Source of the DNA: Ganoderma boninense
Taxonomy: Eukaryota; Basidiomycota; Agaricomycetes; Polyporales; Polyporaceae
DNA: 64,000 nucleotides
Reading direction: 5' to 3'
NCBI GenBank assembly: GCA_002900995.3
Contig: CM035315.1
Location: forward strand, 2,635,826 to 2,699,825
Below, in pieces: positions 57,525-64,000 of the stretch. Under the pieces are notes generated by a model, which saw only the letters and a list, made by a program, of their open reading frames with translations, ran no database searches and was not told the DNA's origin. Every line of letters begins with the position of its first letter. Within the stretch, counting starts at the first letter, position 1. The position numbers were made by a program, and so were the translations under genes.

Positions 57525-60500
57525 ATGCAGTTTTCGTCCCCTCGCCTTGTTGTTTTGCCAGTGCATCGCGCGCCACGTCATCGCCCAGGCCCCTCGTTGC
57601 CACGTCACCACATCGTGCCCATAGCTCTCAGTATGTCATTCATGCCTTCCTACTCCTTCTGTGCCACCCCCATCCTCTCCAAGCCCCAGTGCTTTGCCCA
57701 GTGCACTGCCAGCAAGAGGGCGCCCCCCCAGGCCTCCCAGGTTGTCCCCCAGCTCTCCCACATGTGCCAACGCAGGGATGTGGCTGTTGGGCCAACCTGC
57801 TTGTCATCTCATGCCGTTAGGCCAGATGACACCCCCCAGCACACTGCTGGGGTGGCCATGATCGGCCCTCACTGTCCCTCTGCCCTCCAGGTGTCCCCAG
57901 ACCGCTCCTCTTCGCTCTCCAGCCCTGCTGCGACCATGTGGAACACAGACACGGGTGCATCGGCCCACATGACCCCCCACAGGCACTGGTTTCGCTCCTA
58001 CTCGCCCCACAGCATCCCCATCCGCCTCGCCAACTCCCACATCGTCTACTCTGCGGGTATGGGCTCTGTGGTGTTCCAGCCGGCTGAGATGGACGGAGTT
58101 TTGCCCCCTGCCATCGTCCTGCATGATGTCCTGCATGTCCCTGCCCTGGCCAGCAACCTCCTGTCGATTTTCCACCTCACCCGGGAGAAGGGCTACTCTG
58201 TCGAGCTCTCTGCGTCGTCTGTGCTCTTCTACCACCAGGGGCAGCTGCGCTTCGAGGCCCAGGTCAACGAGCACAATGTCGGCTACCTCCTTGGCCACAC
58301 CCTCTCCCAGTCCAAGTCTGCCATGTCTGCCTCCACCACCTGTGATGAGGACCTCGCCCTGTGGCACCAGCGCTGCTCCCATGTCAATCTCGACGATCTG
58401 CGCTCTGTGGTCAACAAGGAGCTTGTCAAGGGCCTCACCATCCGCTCCAAGCGTGCCCCCAGTGCTATCTGCGAGCCCTGCCTGGCTGGCAAGCTCAACC
58501 GCCACTCCATCCCTCGTTTCGCCTCCAGACAGTTTGTTCACCTTGCCCTGGTGCACACAGACCTCAAGGGCAAGCTCGCTGTGCCCACGCCCGAGGGCTA
58601 CCTCTACTGGATGGTGTTTGTCGACGATGCGACACGTTTCTGGGCCCTGGCCTACCTCAAGCGCAAGAGCGACGCATTTGCAGCCTTCAAAGCGTACAAG
58701 GCATATGCTGAGAACTGCCTGGGCCTGCGCATCAAGGCCACACGGGACGACAAGGGCGGCGAGTACATGGGCCAGGAGTTCATCGACTTCTGCGCTGAGC
58801 ACGGCATCCACAGGCAGCACACTGAGCCGGACGAGCCCCACCAGAACGGCGTTGCAGAGCGAGCCAACAGGACAACATCTGAGGGCGCCACTGCCCTGCT
58901 TGCCCAGTCCAAGCTGCCCCCTTCGTTCTGGTGCCATGCTGTCTCTACCTTTGTCCACACGCGCAACCGCATGCCCACCTCTGCGCTCGACGGCGGCATT
59001 CCCTACACGGCCTGGAAGGGCGACGGGCGCAAGCCTGATGTGTCCTATTTCCGCGTTTTTGGCTGCCTGGCCTACGTGCTCATCCGCAAGAAGGACCGCA
59101 AGGCGCTGCAGCCCCACACGCGCAAGTGCATCTTCATCGGCTACCCGGATGGCACCAAGGCCTGGCGGTTCTGGGACCCTGCAGCAAAGAAGGTGATTGT
59201 CTCATCTCATGCAGTGTTTGACGAGCAGTGCTTCCCTGGCAACTCGCCCTTCATCAATGTGTTTGGCCTGCCCCTCGACGATGTGAATGTCCCTGGAGGC
59301 CCTGACGATGCAGCACCACCAGACGACGGTGTGCCAGGAGTGCCAGAGCTGCATGACCAGGGGAGAGATGACGACTATGATGATCCTGCACCTCCTGCGC
59401 CTCCAGCACCTCCAGCTCCTCCTGCGCCTCCTGCGCCTCCTGCACCACAGCCTGCGCCTCTACCACCTCGCCAGCCGTCTCCCGCTCAATCACCTTCACC
59501 ACCAGACTCTCCACCACCTGCACAACATCCTGCACCACCTGCGCAACTCCCTGCTCGTTCACCATCACCTCCAGCTCGTTCACCAACGCCTCCACCTGCT
59601 CGGCCACCTCCTGCACCAGTCGCTCGCCCCGTTGCTCCATCTGCGCACCAGCAAGCACAAAACCCAGGTTTCAGGCCCTATCCAGCTCTTGCTCGCAAGC
59701 AGCTCCCCTCACGTGCCTCTTGCCCCCAAGGCTCCCTCAACGAGCGTGCCCTTGAACGCCAGAACCTCGTGCCTCAGTGTCTCCGCATTCGCTCTGTATC
59801 CCCTACTCCTACTCCTGCTCCGTCTCCTCAGCCTGAACGCTCCTCATCGCCCGATCCACTCATTGAGGCTCCAGTTGATGCACCAGCTGCTCCTGGCCTT
59901 AATCGAGCATTCCCCAACCGTCCACGCTCTCCCCCGCCGAGTCCCACATCCTCAGACGACGAGCTGGACCTCATAGGTCGAGGGGACAGCAGCGATGAGG
60001 ACGCACTCAATGCAATGCTGGCAGGCCTCGATGACGTGTACTCTGACCCCCTGGTTGACTACCTGTCCTACGACGAAGCCCTAGACGTCGCATTCGAGTC
60101 AGTGGTCGAGCAGGCGTCAAAGGCCAGCCAAGAGCACTTTGGAGAGCCCAGGTCGATGTCTGAGGTCATGGCACTCAAGCCTGAGGAGCGCAACAAGTGG
60201 CTCAAGGTGGCTCAGGAAGAGCTGCAGTCCCTCATTGAGAACGGCACCTTTGATCTCGTCCTCCTGCCCCCAGGTCGCAAGGCCATTGGCTCCCGCTGGG
60301 TGTTCCGGGTCAAGCGCAATGCTGACGGCTCTATCGAACGCTACAAGGGCAGACTGGTGGCCAAGGGGTTCTCACAGCGCCCCGGCTTCGAGTACAACGA
60401 GACCTTCGCTCCTACGCCCAAGTGGGCCTCAATCCGCGCCATCCTCGCCATTGCAGCCCTCGAGGACCTCGAGCTCGAGTCGGTCGACATCTCCTCTGCC

Positions 60501-61709
60501 TACCTCAACGGTGAGCTCAAGGAGGAGGTGTACATGCGCCAGCCAGACGGGTTTGAGGAGAAGACTCCGCAGTGGGTGTGGCGCCTTCGCAAGGCCCTCT
60601 ATGGCCTCAAGCAGGCTGGCCGCTGCTGGCACGAGAAGCTCGATGAGGTGCTCACCAAGCTGGGCTTTGAACGCCTCACCTGCGAGCACAGTGTCTGGGT
60701 GTACCTGCGCGATGGTGTGCGTCTCATCATCCCTGTCTTCGTCGACGACATCACCATTGCAGGCAAGGACAAGGCAGCAATCCAGCGAGTCAAGGACGAC
60801 CTGTGCAAGCACTTCAAGCTGCGAGACCTGGGCCCCACATCGTGGCTGCTGGGTGTGCAGATTGAGCGCAACCGCTCGCAGCGATCCCTGTCTATCTCGC
60901 AGCGCCAGTACTCCCTGGACATCCTTGAGCGATATGGCTTCTCCAACTGCGACCCAGTCAGCACTCCCATGGACCCTGGCCTCCGCCTCAGCGCAGACAT
61001 GGCTCCCACGTCGCCTGCAGACATCCGTGCGATGCAGGACATCCCCTACAGCCAGGCCGTCGGCTCTTTGTTTTATCTTGCAGTGGCCACCCGTCCAGAC
61101 ATCGCTCGCACTGTGGGCAACCTTGCCTGCTTCTCGCAGCACCCTGGTATGGCACACTGGAAGGCAGTCAAGCACCTGTTTCGCTACATCAAGGGCACCC
61201 TCGACTACAAGCTCACCTATGCTCCCTCGCCAGAGTCAGAGCTGTTCACCTCCTACACCGACGCAGACCACGCTGGCTGCCCTGACACTGGCCGCTCCAC
61301 CTCTGGCTATGTGATCAAGATGGGCACTGGGGCCATCTCCTGGTCGAGTCGCCTCCAGTCCCTCGTCGCCCTGTCCACCACAGAGGCCGAGTTCATCGCT
61401 GCAGTGTCGTGTGGGCAGGAGATGCTCTGGCTGCGCAATCTGCTCACTGAGTTTGGCTACAGCATCTCCTCTGCCTCTCGCATGCGCATCGACAACCTCT
61501 CTGCACTCTCTGTGGCGAAGAACCCAGAGCACCATGGGCGGATGAAGCACCTGGACCTGCGCTTCTACTGGCTGCGGGATGAGGTGGCCAAGGGGCGCAT
61601 TGAGGTGGTGCACCTGCGCACGTCACACATGCCTGCTGACATCCTGACCAAGTCGCTGCCCAAGCCCAAAGTGCTTGAGATGGTGAAGATGCTTGGATTG
61701 GGGACTTGA
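57525..61709 (+). CDS. Copia pol polyprotein (protease, integrase, RT, RNase H), 1,394 aa
   Basis: The frame is open from ATG at 57,525. An N-terminal part of about 140 residues has no gag or CCHC motif. Protease: WNTDTGASAHM with DTGAS at residues 142-146. Integrase zinc finger: LWHQRCSHVN and CEPCLAGK. Integrase core acids: VHTDLKG, FVDDATRFW, and the Glu of NGVAERANRT. A long Pro/Ala-rich spacer follows, then RT with KAIGSRWVFRVKRNADGS, a Y-x-D-D equivalent in VFVDDITIAG, and RNase H with YTDADHAGC and LSTTEAEFI. It ends KMLGLGT. The enzymes are complete by motif, but without gag the element would need capsid protein from another copy. The composition (C-rich third positions) differs from the AT-rich island. 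Confidence 0.94.
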   Translation: MQFSSPRLVVLPVHRAPRHRPGPSLPRHHIVPIALSMSFMPSYSFCATPILSKPQCFAQCTASKRAPPQASQVVPQLSHMCQRRDVAVGPTCLSSHAVRPDDTPQHTAGVAMIGPHCPSALQVSPDRSSSLSSPAATMWNTDTGASAHMTPHRHWFRSYSPHSIPIRLANSHIVYSAGMGSVVFQPAEMDGVLPPAIVLHDVLHVPALASNLLSIFHLTREKGYSVELSASSVLFYHQGQLRFEAQVNEHNVGYLLGHTLSQSKSAMSASTTCDEDLALWHQRCSHVNLDDLRSVVNKELVKGLTIRSKRAPSAICEPCLAGKLNRHSIPRFASRQFVHLALVHTDLKGKLAVPTPEGYLYWMVFVDDATRFWALAYLKRKSDAFAAFKAYKAYAENCLGLRIKATRDDKGGEYMGQEFIDFCAEHGIHRQHTEPDEPHQNGVAERANRTTSEGATALLAQSKLPPSFWCHAVSTFVHTRNRMPTSALDGGIPYTAWKGDGRKPDVSYFRVFGCLAYVLIRKKDRKALQPHTRKCIFIGYPDGTKAWRFWDPAAKKVIVSSHAVFDEQCFPGNSPFINVFGLPLDDVNVPGGPDDAAPPDDGVPGVPELHDQGRDDDYDDPAPPAPPAPPAPPAPPAPPAPQPAPLPPRQPSPAQSPSPPDSPPPAQHPAPPAQLPARSPSPPARSPTPPPARPPPAPVARPVAPSAHQQAQNPGFRPYPALARKQLPSRASCPQGSLNERALERQNLVPQCLRIRSVSPTPTPAPSPQPERSSSPDPLIEAPVDAPAAPGLNRAFPNRPRSPPPSPTSSDDELDLIGRGDSSDEDALNAMLAGLDDVYSDPLVDYLSYDEALDVAFESVVEQASKASQEHFGEPRSMSEVMALKPEERNKWLKVAQEELQSLIENGTFDLVLLPPGRKAIGSRWVFRVKRNADGSIERYKGRLVAKGFSQRPGFEYNETFAPTPKWASIRAILAIAALEDLELESVDISSAYLNGELKEEVYMRQPDGFEEKTPQWVWRLRKALYGLKQAGRCWHEKLDEVLTKLGFERLTCEHSVWVYLRDGVRLIIPVFVDDITIAGKDKAAIQRVKDDLCKHFKLRDLGPTSWLLGVQIERNRSQRSLSISQRQYSLDILERYGFSNCDPVSTPMDPGLRLSADMAPTSPADIRAMQDIPYSQAVGSLFYLAVATRPDIARTVGNLACFSQHPGMAHWKAVKHLFRYIKGTLDYKLTYAPSPESELFTSYTDADHAGCPDTGRSTSGYVIKMGTGAISWSSRLQSLVALSTTEAEFIAAVSCGQEMLWLRNLLTEFGYSISSASRMRIDNLSALSVAKNPEHHGRMKHLDLRFYWLRDEVAKGRIEVVHLRTSHMPADILTKSLPKPKVLEMVKMLGLGT

Positions 61710-61713
61710 GTGA

Positions 61714-61724
61714 TCAGGGGAGAG
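61714..61724 (+). other. Polypurine tract of Copia element 1
   Basis: TCAGGGGAGAG lies directly before the 3' LTR. The same tract is seen at the truncated copy near 46,370-46,380 on the minus strand. Confidence 0.75.
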
Positions 61725-62155
61725 TGTTGAAGTCGGTGCTGTAGCGCCCGCAGTTTTGATCGCACCAAGTCCGCGATCGCACCGTACGTACATTGCAGTG
61801 TCCCCTACCTGGGTCCTGGGGCATTTTTCGTTTCGTTAGAATAGCACATCCCATAGAGTTACAACATCGTCTTCATTAGAGGCTCCAACTAGCTTAGATC
61901 TGCATCCTGCTCTACTTTACACTGTACAGTCTGCAATTCTTGTCCTCTGGGCGCCATAACGGCGCCAGTAGCACAGCGTTACATACTCTACCTAGCACAT
62001 GCTCCATGAGCTGTATCGACGCCTCTGTCAGGCTCTGTGTCCTTAGACTTTACAGAGCTTGACACAGGTGAGTAGCATACTTTAGTTTCCTGCAATACAG
62101 ACTTTACAGAGCTTGACACCGGCCATTGTGACGTCCTGAGGGCCACTGCAGCCAA
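61725..62155 (+). repeat. 3' LTR of Copia element 1
   Basis: It starts TGTTGAAGTCGG and ends GCAGCCAA, two bases short of the usual ...CCAACA end, and runs straight into hAT transposase sequence. It is very similar to the 5' LTR but has an extra GGGTCCT-like insertion near 61,810 that the truncated copy at 45,937 also has. Confidence 0.88.
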
Positions 62156-63500
62156 TATCTGTTGACAACACTGTTCAAGCCCAAGAAAGGCGGGCGAGTG
62201 ACCTACTTGCACCGCAACTTCAACAAAATGGAGACACGCATAGAGATCGTCCGCTGTGTTTGTGAGTACGCGCAACCTTTTAATATCGTGAAGGATCGTG
62301 GGTTCTTGATGCTCATGAAGACTGGCCGGCCTGGGTACTATGTCCCCAGTCCTTCCACCGTCTCGTGTGACATGAAAACCGTCCTTGCGCGATCGCGCAA
62401 CCGGATTGCAAAGCTGCTGCAGGTATGTGATTAGTGACTGGGGCCTCGCACACTGAAAATGAGCATACATACCTCTAGGACTACGAGGGGAAGCTGAACT
62501 TCACGATGGATGCTTGGACGTCCCCAAATTACCACGCATTTGTCGCCCTCTGTGTTCATCTTGAGCATCACAGCGAGCCTCTCTCTTTCCTCCTCGATGT
62601 TGTCGAGGTCGCGTGCTCACATACTGGTGTCAATCTCGCGCAGGCCTTCGCGGACGTCCTGAAGGAATTTGGCATCAAAGCGAATGTTAGTAACCATCTC
62701 CAGAGGCTCGCACGCGGGGTAGACTCACATACTCTGCATCCAGTGCAAGGGGGTCACCTGCGATAACACGTCAAACAATGCGACAATGATCGATGAGCTT
62801 GAGGAGCTTCTCCTGGGCTTTGACGGGCTGCAGGGATGGGTGCAATGCTTCTTGCATGTCATGAGCCTGGTGGCCAAGATGTTGATCGGGAGTATCGAGG
62901 TGCACCCAGACAAGGAGGTCGCTTAGATGGAGAAGGAGGAGAAGGAGTTGTTGGCGCTCGCCAAGGATCTTGTGGAGGCTGAGAGGGTGGCCGCTGCCCA
63001 AAGTCCAGCCAAGAAGGCTGCAATAGGAGATGAAGACAGCGTGAGTGGAGAAGACGATGACACCAGCGACGAAGTCGACATGATGGCTGAGCTCTCGCTG
63101 GCTGAGTGCAAGAAGTTTCAAAACGAGGTCCGCCCAATTCGACTGGCACTAACAAAGGTAAGTGGTTAAGAAATGTTCAACTGCTCAGGTGAAGAAAGGA
63201 CTCACCATTGTGCAATCCCTAGATCCGGACACTGGGCTTCAAAATAATCAACTCGACCACAAAGCTCCTCCCTGCCTGGAGAGCTGCATGCGAGGAGCAC
63301 AGTCTTCCGGTTAGACTACTTCCCAGAGATGTGTGAACCCGATAGAACTCGACTTACAATATGTTGTCCTTCACTGTCGACTACCACGCGGTGGTGGATG
63401 AGATAATGATGAAGCCTGGGCACGGGTTGTGGGCATACGAGCTGAGCCCAGAGGTGTGGACACTGCTGCGGCAGATTCATCAGGTCCTTAAGGTTCGTGC
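62156..63500 (+). pseudogene. hAT transposase, decayed and truncated at both ends
   Basis: In order: GGRVTYLHRNFNKMETRIEI, TVSCDMKTVLARSRNRIAKLL, an intron, then LNFTMDAWTSPNYHAFVALC and HLEHHSEPLSFLLDVVEVACSH, GVNLAQAFADVLKEFGIK, an intron, and CDNTSNNATMIDELEELL with CFLHVMSLVAKML. An acidic stretch follows (63,020-63,080), then KIINSTTKLLPAWRAACEE. The TDAWTS segment carries the first catalytic Asp and CDNASNN-like the second. Stops occur after HPDKEVA (62,924), and two lie in RDV then TR (about 63,331-63,342) where family members have Ser and Trp. The dimerisation domain is missing. Both ends are lost, the left one at the Copia LTR. Confidence 0.88.
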
Positions 63501-63669
63501 ACCATTCTCCATCTGAATTGTACTGGGAACTTACTTTGGTGAACTTACTTTCAATCCCCATGGCCATCTACGGTGCTCTCTCTTGCCCAACCTCCCCCTT
63601 TTGGCCTATCACCACGGCCATCCACGGCGCTCTCTATTCACCCAACCTCCTCCCTTTGGCTGCACACTA

Positions 63670-64000
63670 TAAGGCTGAGCACAGATCCAGCTCACTTTGC
63701 AGATTGATCTGCAAAATCCGGAGCTGTATCCGCAATGAGCTATATCCGTAGATCCAGCTCATTGCAGCTCCAGATCGCTGCAGCTCCAGATCAAGGCAAT
63801 AGGAAAAATCTAGGTGATCCACAAATTGACAAAGTTGTAAACTAGACCCTTTGAACACCTTCATGCATGAGAATTCTGTATGTTTAGCAGTATTTAGGCA
63901 ATAAAAGTAGTTAGACAACAAGATATATGTCAGAAACATATGATCTTTGCAAAAAACCTGTGGATTATCTGTGATCCGGATCCATTTGATCCAGATCTGC
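63670..64000 (+). mobile_element. Possible start of a further hAT-like MITE, right end outside window
   Basis: TAAGGCTGAGCACAG at 63,670 matches the terminal repeat of the two MITEs at 13 of 15 bases. It is followed by many short subterminal words (GATCCAG, CTCCAGATC, GGATCCA), different from the GCGGTT words of the other family. The window ends before a right terminus, so duplication and length cannot be checked. Confidence 0.45.

Larger units (their letters stand above)
56949..62155 (+). mobile_element. Ty1/Copia element 1 with open pol and no recognisable gag
   Basis: It contains a 5' LTR (56,949-57,372), a primer-binding site (57,373-57,388), one open frame (57,525-61,709), a polypurine tract (61,714-61,724) and a 3' LTR (61,725-62,155). 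Only about 150 noncoding bases and 140 codons lie between the primer-binding site and the protease, so the gag region with its zinc knuckle is missing. The 3' LTR lacks its last two bases and no target duplication is seen. Confidence 0.92.

Noticed and set aside
57804..61314. Long open frames on the other strand and in other frames across the Copia pol (up to 437 codons)
   Set aside because: They are shadows of a GC-rich coding frame with strong third-position bias; none has a domain, and the pol frame explains the region.

Overview
This is a nuclear contig from a filamentous basidiomycete, most likely an Agaricomycete (mushroom or polypore class). The evidence is the gene architecture (many 48-86 nt GT-AG introns and several very small exons), a Tup1 co-repressor with fungal-type ends, a Zn2Cys6 regulator, and the mobile elements (chromovirus, Copia, KDZ and hAT types common in these fungi). 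The species cannot be named from sequence alone.

Layout. Positions 1-24,340 are an ordinary GC-rich gene region. It holds the 3' part of an enolase-superfamily sugar-acid dehydratase (+), an alpha/beta-hydrolase-fold protein (-), an F-box protein (-), a nine-exon nuclear-looking protein with a winged-helix N-terminus and long coiled coil (-), a SAP30BP/HCNGP homologue (-), a divergently transcribed Zn2Cys6 regulator (+), and the WD40 co-repressor Tup1 (+). Exon joins were worked out by hand and the reading frames close in all of these except the N-terminal third of Tup1, which is broken by several small frame shifts. Three intergenic stretches (1.6-2.5, 6.5-8.8 and 17.3-21.0 kb) show nothing I can identify.

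Positions 24,340-47,400 are a transition into a repeat island. It contains AT-rich, CpG-poor blocks (about 27.1-29.9 and 37.0-44.0 kb), a decayed Ty3/Gypsy chromovirus (29.9-37.0 kb), pieces of a second one, Copia LTRs, and two copies of a roughly 690-bp inverted-repeat element. That element has perfect 8-bp target duplications and carries two divergent tRNA-like units. Nesting gives an order of events: the small element entered a Gypsy LTR, one Gypsy cut another Gypsy LTR, and a Copia copy abuts the truncated Gypsy.

Positions 48,400-56,600 are GC-rich again and form what looks like one DNA-transposon neighbourhood: a ten-exon KDZ transposase whose frame is intact except for one Trp-to-stop change, a proline-rich gene of unknown function split by a solo Copia LTR with a 5-bp duplication, and a five-exon gene with an HMG-box-like segment. 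Positions 56,949-62,155 are a Copia element with an open 1,394-codon pol but no recognisable gag. It is followed by a decayed hAT transposase (62.2-63.5 kb). At the right edge lies the start of what may be a further inverted-repeat element.

The host genes do not form a pathway together. They are housekeeping and regulatory genes next to a transposon nest where old copies decay mainly by C-to-T/G-to-A change.
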